Shown here: in pieces, positions 1 through 12,648 of the stretch
How positions within the stretch are numbered: the first letter of the stretch is position 1
Layout: each line of letters begins with the position of its first letter
Assembly: GCA_963932465.1 (NCBI GenBank)
Contig: OZ010793.1
Coordinates: forward strand, 366,820,459-366,884,458
Length of the DNA stretch: 64,000 nt
Source: Maratus speciosus
Lineage: Eukaryota; Arthropoda; Arachnida; Araneae; Salticidae
Reading direction: 5' to 3'
The notes under the pieces: model-generated
Database searches by the model: none
Told to the model about the DNA's origin: nothing
Seen by the model: only the letters and a program-made list of their open reading frames with translations
Translations under genes and position numbers: made by a program

Positions 1-501
1 TCAATTATGAACAGTGGAAAATTTATTATAGAACGGAATTAAAACCAAATATTTACGAAATTCTACTTTTACGAAGTAAGAATTAATATATTTTCAAAAG
101 AAGAATTTGCGAAAGACATCGCTTACACCAGAATCAAATGTAAATCTAGGTATTAGTAGCTTTTAGGTAACTTACTTACTCAATACTTTTAAAATAAGTT
201 ATCTATTACATATTTTTCTATTACTTATTCTTTTGTTAAATAAAAATGGAAAATGATTAAAAACTACTTTTCCAAATGGTTATACTAAAAGTTATTTGCC
301 TAATCAGTTATAGTTGAACTTAAATGAAGAATAAGTAAAAATGTGAGTTTTTTCTTGCCTTATATTTCAACAGTTTATTGAAACTATTTTGCCAAATTAT
401 AGTTGATCAAACTAACAAAAAATATGTTACTATACATAATTAACATATAAATATGAAATAAGTATTTACATCTAAAACTGAATTCCTGAATGTGTTAAGT
501 T
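1..501. other. AT-rich sequence, no gene seen
   Basis: Low-complexity AT-rich DNA with stops in every frame. I see no repeat family, splice-flanked open frame or RNA-like fold here. Confidence 0.6.
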
Positions 502-1060
502 TTAACCCCTTAATTCTCGCTCCCGTCAATACCACGGGCTAAGGTATCGTTCGTTCTTTCTCGTGCACATCCTATTTTCCGGGCTGGAGATTTATTACTG
601 GAAAAAACTTCTGAAACCAGAAAAATTTAACTGGCATTTCGGTGTGAAGTCTTTGAATATTAGCGTTTGGGTTTGTTTTTTGGCGCTGATTGTGATGTCG
701 GACTTTATATTGTCTGTTTCGAAATATATCACACTCAAAAAAATTAATAATCAAAATTCAATGTATATTATATTATTTCAAATATTATTTGTAAAAATTT
801 GTGTGATGATAAATAAAGATCTAAGATGTGAAAAATAAAGGTCTTATTCGCATTAATTTGAATGGTGTAAAACATTAAAACAGAATTCTCGCATGATGGC
901 TTTTCCACAAATGTGAATTTGTTCTATAACATTTTTTTTTTTTTTTCGCCTTAAAAAAACTAATTGCATATTTTATATAGAAACTTTATTCAATTTCTGT
1001 AATAAAAAAAGTACTTTTTTGATGGTTTTTCCAAATATTAAGCGACCGTTAAGGTGTTAA
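502..1060. mobile_element. piggyBac-like non-autonomous element (candidate)
   Basis: TTAA occurs at 502-505 and 1057-1060. Directly inside, the left end reads CCCCTTAATTCTCGCT and the right end, on the opposite strand, CACCTTAACGGTCGCT (12 of 16 matching). A TTAA duplication with C-rich short terminal inverted repeats is the layout of piggyBac-type elements. No transposase is present; the 91-codon frame inside (563-838) has no features I recognise. The ends are imperfect, so an old or chance pairing is possible. Confidence 0.38.
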
Positions 1061-1950
1061 GTAACAAAAATCATGAACACCGTTAATGCACTTTTCACCA
1101 ATTAAAGCATTGCATATTTCAGAAATCTTCGATGAGTAAATTAATGAAAATTTTAAAGTGCACTTTAATACTTGTGCATTTTGAAAGCCAAATTATGCTT
1201 TTCTTCAATGTCAAAATAATGAAGAAATATATGGCTAATTCAAAGTATGAGGATTAAGGCAATATTTTTTAATAAGTATTTGAATATAAATTTTAACTCT
1301 TGATCCCACAATAACATCAAAGCGACAAACAAGCAGGGTTAACTTAAAGATATAAAAATATGATCCAAAATGAACGAAAATCATTCATTGTATTTAAACT
1401 AGTGGCATTGTTCTATGACCAAAATCATGAGAATGAGTGGAAAATTCGAAGATTTAAAAATAAATACGGCGAATGTATGGAAGTAAGTCTGCAAAGTTCT
1501 GCAAATAAACGACAAAATTTTAAATTTAAGCAAAGATAACCTTTCTTATACTGCGCGTGTGTGTGCGTTTGTATTTGTGTAAAGTATGGCATGTAAGTAA
1601 ATCACTTAACCCTTTATGCTTCGATGATATTTTTTAAGTACCATTAAAGAAATTGCAAAATCAAATTTAATTTCGCCTACTAATAAAAGTAGATGGTATT
1701 TTTCATGCAAAATACTTTGCTGGATCACATCACAGCAAAATAGTCGAAGCTAAATATTTTTTAATGTGGTTATTTTCTCAACTATCTAAATGGATTTAGC
1801 CTTTCTATTAAAAAATGTTTTTCGAAAAATTTGCCACTACAAAACACTTCTCAGTTACAGATAGGATCATAATACATTTATTTACATTGTTCTTGTAAGA
1901 ACAGTGAGGTTTTCATTACAGTATTTGTTAATTATTCTTGAAAATATTAA
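1061..1950. other. AT-rich sequence with one weak inverted pair
   Basis: No gene seen. Around 1609-1765 a second TTAA-flanked pair (TTTATGCTTCGATGAT against TTTAGCTTCGACTAT on the other strand) may be a very short piggyBac-like relic, but it is too degenerate to call. Confidence 0.35.
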
Positions 1951-2763
1951 ACAAGTGGGTAAGTGTGATCACAGATCGCACAGAAGGTTTTGTTTAATAT
2001 TCCTTTCAAAACGCTTTATTCTTTTGCAAAATCTGTTAGTTTCACATTTCGCAACCAGAGGTGCACTCTATTTTACACAAACCTCTATCCGAACGAAACT
2101 CCGTTTTACAACCTGTCCTTAGATATATTAGTCGAGGGGATCGGACCCATAGCACCCGGGATAGGTAGGCGCATCCTGGCGGTAAAACGTGGAACTAAAA
2201 TATGTAAGGCTATGTGCACAATATAAAAGAGTGGTCAAAGGTGTGTCGGCAAAAGTTAGAAAAGTACCCACCTGGTGCAATGGGGGGAGGTTAGAAAAAT
2301 TGCTTAAAATACACAAGTTAGAGCCCAGAGAGGTAAATAATATAAGACTTTTTGAAAATTTTATGATTTTTCGTGTGACCGCAAGTGTTCTGCTATAAGT
2401 ATACAAAACTTCAAGTCTCCAACTTAATTAGGGACTGAGTTAGAAAAATTGCTTAAAATACACAAGTTAGAGCCCGGAGGTGTCAATAATATGTTCTGCT
2501 ATAAGTCTGCAAAATTTCATGCCTTCAAATTAAATATGGGCTCAGTTAGGAAAAAAAGCTTAAAATGCACAAGTTAGAGCCCAGAGGGGTAGATATAAGA
2601 CTTTTTCAAAATTTTATGATTTGTCGTTTGATGTGAGGTGTTCAGCTAGCTATAAGTATGCAAAATTTCAAGCCTCCAATATATATAGTTTCTGAGAACG
2701 GGCTCTGTGACGGACAGACAGAGGGAGACGAATGGGGTTTCGTCAGATGAACGAAACCCTAAA
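1951..2763 (+). repeat. Dispersed repeat family R1, copy 1
   Basis: Begins with AAGTGGGTAAGTGTGATCAC and runs to CGAAACCCTAAAA. A second copy in the same orientation lies at about 31578-32281 with the same order of blocks. The 3' half contains three to four degenerate sub-repeats with the phrase ACACAAGTTAGAGCCC followed by TTTTATGATTTGTCGT and TGCAAAATTTCAAG. The end carries GACGGACAGACAG, a tract common at the end of arthropod dispersed repeats. Short open frames inside are broken differently in the two copies, so I do not call a gene. Confidence 0.7.
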
Positions 2764-2942
2764 AGCTAACTACCGATTTATTAAATCAGTTTTATTTAAA
2801 AATCTATCTAAAAATCAAATTGTTGTTATATAAGTTGTTTTGGATATCTTCAGACATTAACGGAGATAATTGTTGAAATGGAGTAATTTTCTGATTCATA
2901 ATTCGGGACAAAGGGTTGAAGAAAGGATTTTGGTGATGAAGT
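2764..2942. other. Spacer
   Basis: AT-rich spacer between the R1 repeat and the foldback structure; nothing recognised. Confidence 0.5.
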
Positions 2943-5870
2943 TATAAATTAAAACGCAAATTGCTTGTCATAACTCAACATCCCATGATTGTCCCAAATG
3001 ATTAAGTATAATAACATTTTTCCAAAAAAATTAAAATTGTCAATTATGAGATATGAAAGATTAAATGGGAAAAAAGTCAAAATTTGACCTTGAAATTTAA
3101 AATTCAATAAATAAGTACATGTGATATATGAAAACCTAATTCAAACACTTTTTAACGATACCAAAATTAAGTCCCTGTGGCAATTAGGGAACAAAATGAC
3201 TAAATTTGCATTGCACGAAATGCAAAAATTTACTTTTTTTGCCCGTCTTTGAAACTAATTATCTCAGAAACCAATAGATTTATTATCGAATATCTATTCA
3301 TTTCTCTATGAACACCTAACAACTAAGCTAAATATCGAAATTCCGAAGGGCTCCCTTGTCAAATCAACCAAAAAATTCAATTTTCAACCTGACCGTTTCA
3401 GATTTCAATGAAACTGTCAGGGATCATTCTCTCCAGTGATATAAATGAGAATACATTTTCAAAAATTTTTTATCGCGTTAAATTTTGAAAAATCATTTTT
3501 TGGGTTGCATAAATTTTTCAATTTTGAATTTCTCAAGTTCTATCAGGCGTACAGAATTTTATGACCTCATTTTAAAGAGAATTTTATAAGTTTTAATTTG
3601 ATACCAAAGTTGACTATGCTCAGTTAAAAAAATTAAAAGTTTTTTAAAGTTTAAAAAATTTTCAGATAGTGATTAAAAATTTTGAAAAAAAATGCATGTT
3701 TGTTGTAATATTATAAGCTAAAATTTCAGAAATTTTTAGAGTGGGATCTCAATGGGATCAAGAGTTATGAAATAAAAACTGGAAATTACCATTCAAATAG
3801 TAGGGGAGAGGGGGGCATCTTTGAACATTTTTTTAAAAAATCCTCATATTTTTACTTGAATTACATTTATTGAATTTTAAATATTTCGTGAGAGAAAGAA
3901 TGTAATTTTGCATCATATGAAATAAATTACAGTTTTTCGGATAAATTAAATATGTTGTGAGGCTTTAAAAAGCTAAAAGTTTTCTGTTCAAACCTGCCCT
4001 ATGTAGGGCACATTTGAACAAATAAACAAAATATGAAAATATTGACAGTTTTTATTAAAATCGGCGTATCATTCCAAAATATAAAATAAGAATAAAATTA
4101 CACAATTAACATTTAACTGAAATTACTATTTTTTTTTTATTATTATTTAACCAAATTTGTATCCATCAAAGCACATTGTTGAGACAGAACGGAGGATCCC
4201 TCCAATTATGTTTAATTGTGGCAACTTTTTTATATAATATCCTTGAAATCCACCAAATTGATATCTGATGCCTCTGGAATATGTATTTTTTTTTTTTTTT
4301 TTTTTTTACGAAGAAACCTGACATTAAGCTATTTAACCTGACCGACATAATGAAGAGTTCTTTTTGCATGAAACTGAAAACTAAAATGAAATCATTTACA
4401 TTCAAATTGTTATAGAAAATGGATAAAACCCTGTTTTGTGGAAATAATTTTTACCATTGTAAATGAAACAGTAGTGGGTTTGTTAGACAAATCTGCTAAA
4501 TCATGAATTATTGTTGTGTGTCCTGAATTTGCTTGTAGTTGAAGTCTTGAATCAGTACAACTTTCATATTAAGTATAGTAACACTTAATTAATCTCTTAA
4601 TTTTCATACTTAAAAAATTTTCAACAATAATAATATTTAGATACATCTATAACTCTTTACTTCATAGTTTTAATTGTTCAATGGTGCCCCGTCACATGGA
4701 GTTTAGCATTACAACTATTTACTCAATTAGGTTTGAGAATTTGAATAAAACAAACCTTATAAGTTAAAGCTAACATCTTTATTTAGGTATTAAATAGCAA
4801 ATTATATTTTTAGGGATACAAGATTATTAACAAAAAGCTTACAACTTTATTTTCTTAAGATTAGATTCAAGAAAGCAAAATATACATATCTTGCTTAGAC
4901 AGTAGTGTGCATTCAAAATAGTAAAGCTTTGTATTCTTGTTACATTGAAGCAGTAGTAATGTGCTGCCATATATATATTTAAAAAGTTCAAAGGTGCCCC
5001 AGTTCAAAGGTACCCCCCCTCTCCCCAAGATAAATAACAAAATAGCTAGAATTAGATTGTTATTTGAATGGTAATTTTCTGTTTTTATTTCATAACTCCT
5101 GATCCCATTGAGGTCCCAATCTAAAAATTTCAGAAATTTAAGCTTAAAATATTACAACATACATTTTTCAAAATTAAAAAAAAAAACACTAAAATTTTTT
5201 TTAATTTTAAGTTTAATTTTTTTTTAATTTTAAACTTTAAAAAACTTTTAATTTTTTTAACTGAGTATAGTCAACTTGGGTATCAAATTAAACCTTATAA
5301 ATTTCTCTTTAAAATGAGGGGTCATACAATTCTGTATGCCTGATAGAACTTGAGAAATTCAAAATTCAAAAAGTTATGCAATTCAAAAAATGTTGATTTT
5401 TCAAAATTTAAATAATTGTATGAAAATTTAAATGTGATAAAATTATAAAAATATATTCTCATTTATATCATCAGGGAGAATGAGTCCCGAGAGTTTCATT
5501 GAAATCTGAAATGGTCAAGTTGAGTCACTGGTTGATTTGACATGGATTGGGTTTTGGGGATAATTAGCTTCAAAACAGGCGAAAATAATTTTTTGCATTT
5601 CATATTTTGTTCCCAAATTGTAACAGGGTTTCCTCTAATTGTCCCTTTTGGTGTCGTTAGAAAGTGAATCGGGCTTTCACATGATGCATCAAAAAGCACA
5701 TTTTGTGAATTTAATTTCAAGATCAAACAATGACATTTCATCTCAAAATCCGAAATTAATTTTTTTGAAAAAAAGTTATTCGTATACTTATTTTCTATAA
5801 TATCTGAATATATAATTGTGGGAGAATCATAGGTTGCTTAGTTACTTATAAATTAAAATGCAAATTGCTG
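2943..5870. mobile_element. Large foldback (inverted-repeat) element
   Basis: Two long arms, about 2970-3800 and 5045-5845, are imperfect reverse complements along most of their length. For example GATCTCAATGGGATCAAGAG at about 3743 pairs with CTCCTGATCCCATTGAGGTC at about 5097, and CAATTAGGGAACAAAAT at about 3181 pairs near 5610. The central part (3800-5045) begins GGGGAGAGGGGGGCATC and ends in TACCCCCCCTCTCCCC, extending the symmetry. A diverged ~24 bp direct repeat (TTATAAATTAAAAYGCAAATTGCT) lies just outside each arm at about 2943 and 5847 and may be a target duplication. No transposase frame is present. The superfamily is not identified. Confidence 0.6.
3813..5023. repeat. Recurrent GGGGCACCTTTGAAC motif series
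   Basis: Inside the foldback, variants of GGGCAYCTTTGAAC recur in both orientations: near 3815, a head-to-head pair near 3988-4021 around CCCTATGTAGGGC, a partial near 4684, and two close copies at about 4986-5022. The pairs can fold into short stems. Confidence 0.5.
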
Positions 5871-6955
5871 TCTTGATTTCAATACGAAAGTCATATTTAG
5901 GCGACTTACCTATGCATCGTATACTTATATGTACAAGTATTAATAATAATAAAAAAAAATTTCATTGTAAAGTTCACAAAACAAATTTTTCCTTTTCTTT
6001 TTTTGTTCGGTGTTGGGGAGTGGTAGCTGAGGTAGGTTTCATAGCTATGGAGTAAGTAAATCTATGTATCTTTTTAAACAAACTTCGAGTCATTCCACAT
6101 CAAACCAACACAATCTAATCTCAATTGTTTCAATGAAATTTAGGATAGTTAGTCGTACCCTAAATTTCATCGAAACAATGTTTATAAGTAAAATATACGA
6201 CACTTAAAATTATCTGAAATATGGAAAAGGTCCCCATCTCTCGTAATCTTCAAAATCGTGACTCACTAAATTGTTTTTAATAGCATATATTCTGATAAAA
6301 GGGGGAAAAAAAAATCTGTTGTAGGTCAGTAGTTTCAGTGTTGCACCTCAGTTTGCTCGAAATCACACCTACGCACAAAGGCTATTTCTAATAGATAAGG
6401 CTTCACAAACAGTTGAGAGATTTTGAGTTCAGGGAACTTAGAAGACAAAAAGTACCCGAGAAGAGGAAAAATAAAAATTCACAGTATAAAAGCATATCGT
6501 ATCACCTTTCTAAAAACTAGAACATTAAAACATACTATCTAAAATTTCCAGAACAAAGCAACCGACACTTTCGGATGCGTTATGAGATAGGAAGCAGATA
6601 AGTTTTTTTTTTTTTTTATTTTTTTAAGCGGCGATATCAAAATATGAATCAGACAATCGAAAATGCCAGAAAAGATAAGACACGAGTTTAAGTTGCAGGA
6701 ATAAATTTAATATATATACTACCCTGAAAAAAAGCTTTTCCCGGTGATTTGCAACAGCCATTTTAAACGTTTAGAAATATCCAGTTATTGATGAGGTAAT
6801 AAAAAGGATGGGAAAATTAGTTTTCTAAAATTTAATTCAGTTTTCCCTCTATGTTGTTACGTGTTTAGTTAAAGGATACAGATTCCTTTTAGATCTAGAG
6901 TACGATTTCATTTGAAATTCCTACAAATTTAAATATTATTCTTAAATTAACGCGT
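5871..6955. other. AT-rich sequence with a hairpin, no gene
   Basis: No coding signal. A 21 bp inverted repeat (20 of 21 matching) lies at 6124-6144 and 6159-6179 with a 14 base loop; the arm sequence resembles a stretch near 33078. A poly-T run lies near 6603. Confidence 0.5.
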
Positions 6956-7715
6956 CAAATATAGATTTTGAAACACTTTCCAACATATTCAGAACAGTGT
7001 AACAAAACTTCCACAGTTTAATAAGGTAAAAGACGATATATAGGTAAACAATTTGGAAAACTATAAAACAAATTAAAAACCCAATATCAGCAATTACCAT
7101 GAATAGCCGGAAAAGTATTCGAATTATTTTGTTAGGCCTTGTATATGATCTACAGATTTGTATATGTACTACATAGTAAGTTAAAATTTAGTTCAATTAA
7201 GAAATCGATATTTCAGCTGAAAATTCCCCTTCAGCAATTTTTGTCAATAAAAGGAAATGTATTCCAATTATTTTGCGCGGACCTGTATAGGATATATTCT
7301 AAAGAATTTAAAACTCAAAGTAATATGCAAAAAATAAGTTTAAAAAGGCACACCACAACTGAAACTGCACTTTTAATAATTATCCCTCGATTACGATACT
7401 GTAATCTAATTCTTTTGAGTGTTCTTATAAAGGGTTACGATAAATACTATGCACACCATAGACTACAGTAAGCATCTTGTAGTGTATGCAACTCAGTAAT
7501 GTATATCAGTTTCAATATGTTTGAAACAGTGCTATATTAAGTGCATTGCAAACGATTTTTCGCCATAGACCATAATGGAACGGAATTTCTTTTTACGAAC
7601 TATATATGCTATATACTTAATTTTCAATTTCGAAAATGGCATAGTAAAACAGCATATCAATTGTATGGCAGTCGAAGTAAATTTACGCGAGTTAGAGCAC
7701 TGACCGACAGACACA
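6956..7715 (+). repeat. Dispersed tandem-monomer repeat family R2, copy 1
   Basis: Aligns block by block with the start of the copy at 29815-31080: GAAACACTTTC opening, AAACAATTTGGAAAACTA, a phrase near 7128 related to TTGTTAGGCCTTGTA, and again near 7277. The copy closes with ACGCGAGTTAGAGCACTGACCGACAGACAC. Monomers of roughly 145 bases each carry a CCCTGTA-like core. The 110-codon frame at 7139-7471 spans several degenerate monomers and has no recognised domain, so it is not called as a gene. Confidence 0.6.
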
Positions 7716-9595
7716 AACCAAATTCATAAACACTAAGTTGGAAAGCGCGAATTATTTTCAGTTCAAATGCTATATGTATGTTTGCGTGTTCCCTAACGCA
7801 ACTTCGGAATAACAGCCTATTTTGGGTTTTTTTTTTCTTGCGGGAGATACTTTGTTTTTTCCTCTTGGATAATTTTATCCCCCCCCCCCCCCCAAAAAAA
7901 AAAAAAAAAAAAAAAAAAATCAAAAATAAATATATCTGTAGCTTAAACGAAAATTTTGCCACAAACGTGTAACCGGAGATTTTTAACTTAAAGAATTCTT
8001 ATCCTACTATAATCTGAATTTGTTATTTAAAACTAGTTTTAAAAGAAATTTAGAGAAATTTATGGTCAGGAAAAAATAGTTCCATTTAAAAAATATTTTC
8101 TATCATAAAATCGTTCCTAGATATAGATATTTGAAAAAGAGGATATAAGGAATTGAAAGATTCTAATATACAGTCATTTGAAATTTTACGAGATACATTA
8201 TACAGTCACTTTAGACTTCCCTTTTTCTACAAATGTTAGCTGCGAATTGACACAAAAATATGTAATAAAGGACTAAGTGATAACGAACTCTGCAAAGGAA
8301 CCAAACACCCAAATTCCAAAAAGCTGCAGCCTGAAGCTGTATTACGTACCACTTTTATTTTTTAGTAGAAATTAAAAAATAAAATTTAATGAATGAAAAT
8401 GAAGAGAATTTTTTTTTAATGAAATGTGTCTTATTTCTTAAATTCATGTATATTTAAATAATCATTTGAATAATTATGCTGATATTAAATTCCATATAAT
8501 CATAAAAAATAAATCTAACAAATTTAAACGTAATTCGCTAGTACAGTCATCTTGCTTAAAACGATACAATCATCGGGTCAGAAGGTAACGGTTAAACGAA
8601 GTTTATTGTATCATTCTAGAATGTCAATCCCAATAAATTTTTGAGGGGGGGGGGGGGGAGAATAGGAATTGTGAATGCACCAATAATACTTACAAACATG
8701 ATTATATCATGTAAAAAAGACAAATAGTAGTAACGTCAAAATACATTTTCCAGTTTTTTGTATAGAACTTTGTAGTCCATGAAAACTTATACGGGATATT
8801 AGAAAAAGACGAGCTCTAAATACCAAGATAAGTATAAAAAATGACTTCCTCTTCTACCCATGGGAAATCAGCCTGACGATTCCGCACCGTAGATCCTTTG
8901 AATCCGTATAAGTGCTATTTTTTGAAACAAATTAAGACAATGGAAAATTATCTGAACTCGCAGTAGGTTAATAGCTTCTAATTGCTATTACTGACAGAGA
9001 AAAAAAATCGTCCAAGAAGGATAATTACATCACAATAATCGTAATAAAGAACTAAGATCAACAAGACTACGGACCCTTGAATGGCGTACATAAGTTTAAA
9101 TTTTTTAATCACACTCCAAGTTGTTTATCATATCTATTCAACGCTATGTAATGTTTAAATCCACTGTAATTGTTGAACAGATGTTTTTTGGTGGCTCAAT
9201 TTTATTTTTTCCCCACCCTATAGGTATTGTTTAGGTCAGAACGGAGGTTTTGATTTTGTTATATGCTTATGTTACGAGCACAAGAATATATTAAACATCA
9301 AAATAAAATGAGTACCTTAATAAGCTTATACATAAAAAAAAAAATCGTTTACATACATTATATAAATATCCTATAATTGTATAAAATTCTACTTCTATAA
9401 TATCAGATTGTATTTTTGTAGCATCCATAAATTTTAGTGCAGTATTAATATTGAGTCGTTTTTAATATCCATTATATATTACGTACTTAGCATTTTAAAA
9501 AATAATTTTAATTACGGATTGTTAGATAATTGTTCTATGACATACACTAAAATTTTCATAAATATCATAGGGTCAAACTTTTAAATCCTTACACA
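7716..9595. other. AT-rich sequence; C15A26 tract
   Basis: No gene seen. At 7879-7919 a run of 15 C is followed by 26 A. A poly-G run lies at about 8644-8659. The rest is AT-rich with no repeat I can place. Confidence 0.5.
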
Positions 9596-9603
9596 CCCTA
9601 AAT

Positions 9604-10361
9604 CAGGGTTGGCGAACCTATGGCACTGCGTGCCAGAGGTGGCACGTAAGACAATTCCTCTGACACGCAAAAAAATACATTTTATAATTATTGTATTAGA
9701 TAACATTTAATTTCTTTTATAATAAATAAAATTGTTTCATACGGACAGACTATCCCAAATAATGCAATTATTTTTGCATGAAAAGAATTTTCTTGTGATG
9801 CTATGCAGCGTTTTCCACGTATATTTTGCTATCCTATATGTACTTATAAAGCTGTATTTTTCAAATTCTTTTGTTTAGACAGTCACTGCAGTAAGATGGC
9901 AAATGGATCCAATTTATAAAACTATCAAAATCTAAATCAGGTATAAAGCATTCTCTATCGAACATACAACAGCAAAAATCTCAACAATTTATTGATATAC
10001 TGTTTAATGCAACTTGGATAATTATAACTAGATGTCGCATAAATAATAAGGTTAAAAATTTCTAAAATGAAATTTCGTATTTTCATTTCTTTATTACAGT
10101 GAAAATTATTACATAAATTAATCATATTTACCAATTAAAATTTCATTAATTTAACGGCTTATTCCAATATACAGGAAATAGCATTTTGAGTTTTAGTATT
10201 TTTTAATTATTAATGCATGAAAACAATTGATTTTTTAACTAGTGTTTTGTATAAACATCGAACATTACAAAATTATTTTATGTCAAAGTGTGGCACGTTG
10301 CACTGTTGATAGATGTTGGTGAATTGTTGGCACCTGCACTTAAAAAGGTTCGCCGATCCTG
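9604..10361. mobile_element. hAT-type non-autonomous element, 758 bp
   Basis: Starts CAGGGTTGGCGAACCTATGG and ends AGGTTCGCCGATCCTG, a terminal inverted repeat of about 16 bases with mismatches. It is flanked by a perfect 8 bp direct repeat CCCTAAAT at 9596-9603 and 10362-10369, the target duplication size of hAT elements. Subterminal GTGGCACG and TGCGTGCCA motifs recur near both ends, as is usual for hAT transposase binding regions. No transposase remains; the interior is AT-rich. Confidence 0.88.
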
Positions 10362-10629
10362 CCCTAAATCATTTAACATAAAAAAGAATTTTTTTTTAAA
10401 TGCTTGTTTATCTGTTTTAACATGATTGAATATAACTAACTCTCTTGACTTAAGATCCAAGGCACAATTAAATTTTGACACTCGCCTCATTATTCCCTTT
10501 AAGGTTAATATACAAGTCCTTCTCCATAAAGTGTACATTTTCAATACACAATAAATTTTCTTGTAAAAAAATTGTTTTTCAAGATAAATATTATTTTTAG
10601 AAACTCACCACTTACTGCAAGTAAAAATC

Positions 10630-12115
10630 AGCATTGGCTCAATTACATTATTAGTCCCCGGTATGCTATTTCTTTCTCCCACCTATTAATGTGTCGTCTC
10701 CAAGAAATAACATTACGTTGTATAAGCCAGCCGTAAAACAGAGCAGATGTATCATTGCACGGAATAATCTCTACTAGGGGTTGACCAAATACCGAATAGT
10801 TGATTCGGTTATCGGTGGTTCGGCATGTAAACCGAATATTCGGCTTCGGCCGAATAATTTCAGATAAGTATTTTCTTAGAAGTAGAATTATCTTTTACTT
10901 AGCAGTAGAATAGGCTAAACAATGAATTTCAGTATTATTTACATGAGTTCAGAGTTCAGCTGCACTACAAAAAACAAGTCAAAGGCCATTTTTAATTTAA
11001 AAAAAACTTTTTCATTTCTAAAATAGTCTACATAGCTGTGAAATCAAAACAACTCTACAACAGAGAAAAAAAAAAGTAAGGAAGATGCACATCTTTCCCT
11101 TATTTAATTTACTTCTGCATTTTTTTTAAATTTAAATTTATTTTCTTTCATATACACATCAAATAAGTATATCAGAGTTCATATCTGTATATCCAAGGTG
11201 TATATTAAAGAAAATACACACATCAAATAAGTAAACCCAATGCCTATCCTATAGCTTTTATAATGATTATATCAAAATCCCTCAAATTTCTTTTCTTCAT
11301 CACCACAATGTTAAAATATTAATCAAAATATAAATATTCTATCAATAATTTGACAGAAAATAGTTAAATGTACAAATTGATGATACCTTTTGTATTTTGA
11401 GAACATTCCTATTCAATATGTTTATAATTAGACTTAGACAATCAGTAAATCAGCTTAATGACAACATTGTTTCTTTGTATTTGAATGAACTTTTGTTTGT
11501 TTTTTTTGACAATTCTTAATACCTTGTATAGTTTAATACTTTCATAGGTTATTTTTGGGTATTGACTAGTGATAAAATAAAAGTGATGGGTTAGTGAATT
11601 TGTGAGTCGAAAGGAGTAATTAAATTTTTTTGTGTAATTAGATTTAAGAATAAAAATGTAAATGAATTAAATTATTGAGAATTTCAATTAAAGCTTATTA
11701 AAAAAGCTCATATATGCAAAAATGCGTATTAAAAAGTTTCAAGTATTCGGTAAAAGTGCTGCTTCGGTCAATCCCTAATCTCTACTGTATTTTTTTTTTT
11801 TTTTTTTTTTTTAGCATCGCACATTTTCAATTTTTATACCGTCGCATTGGGGAAAAAAAAAGATACTTTTAAATGTAATTTGCTTGAAAACTGCATTTAT
11901 TTTTGAGATAATTTTTTTGTAGTTTTTAGCACCATTTCTTTAATTTTGGCAACTCAAGTACTCCATTTCTGTAGGCAGTAAAGAGAAAATAGTTAAAAAT
12001 AGCTATTATATCTTCTTGTTGCCACTTTCTCAAAAACTGAAAAAAGTAATTAAAATACGAGCTATTTTGGAAAAATATAAAGGAATTTATTTCTTTTTGG
12101 TACATTTGTGTATTA
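10630..12115. repeat. Dispersed repeat family R3, copy 1 (interrupted)
   Basis: Aligns with 26990-27450. Shared phrases include TATGCTATTTCTTT, GCAGATGTATCATTG and, after the inserted hAT element, AGCATCGC and ACCGTCGCAT, then TTTTTGAGATA and TTGCCACTTT. Removing the insert at 10775-11777 restores collinearity with the uninterrupted copy. No coding signal. Confidence 0.75.
10775..11777. mobile_element. hAT-type element with TAGGG ends, 1003 bp
   Basis: Ends are TAGGGGTTGACC at the left and GGTCAATCCCTA at the right, with CCGAAT and TTCGG repeats clustered subterminally (GATTCGGTTATCGG, ATTCGGCTTCGGCCG). A perfect 8 bp target duplication ATCTCTAC flanks it at 10767-10774 and 11778-11785. The uninterrupted paralogue at about 27120 confirms the insertion point. 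No transposase frame remains. Confidence 0.9.
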
Positions 12116-12252
12116 TCCTGAGATAGTGACGTCCTACCCATACTTTATTATAGATGTTTGACTGGATCGTAAAGGAGGAATTCTTCAGCGGATTGGAATG
12201 ACGTCATTTCATATAAATAAAATCGCGTGTTTTAAGTCTTAAAACTGAGCTA

Positions 12253-12648
12253 CAGTAGAGTCCCAATTATCAGAGTCCCGTTTAACCGAGTTATTTTCTT
12301 CTGATGGACTGATGGCTTCTGTTATTATGAAACAGCCATTATATAAATCAAGTGTTAGGTGAAGATGAAAGAGCAGTCGTAAAAAGTTAGAACTCTGATT
12401 TTCTGGTCAGAATGGGGGGGGGGGGGATCGCCATAATTTTTTCTTAAAAAAAATATGGCCATTTTTTCCCCCCATTTTGACCAGAAAATCAGAATTCTAA
12501 CTTTTTACGACTGCTCTTTCATCTTTACCTAACACTTCATTTATATAATGGCTGTTTCATAATAACAGAAGCCATCAGTCCATCAGAAGAAAATGATCCA
12601 TTCCAAAAGGTATAAGTTCGATTAACTCGGATAATCGGGACTCTACTG
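12253..12648. mobile_element. Palindromic pogo-type MITE, copy 1 (396 bp)
   Basis: Flanked by TA at 12251-12252 and 12649-12650. Ends are CAGTAGAGTCCCAATTATC and, on the other strand, CAGTAGAGTCCCGATTATCC, which resemble pogo/Tigger-type ends of the Tc1/mariner superfamily. Nearly the whole element is one palindrome folding around a centre near 12440 with a poly-G run. Two related copies occur near 37070-37403 and 61798-61968. Confidence 0.85.

Noticed and set aside
7139..7471. 110-codon frame on the plus strand
   Set aside because: It crosses several degenerate R2 monomers, has no recognised domain, and the matching region of the other R2 copy is not open.
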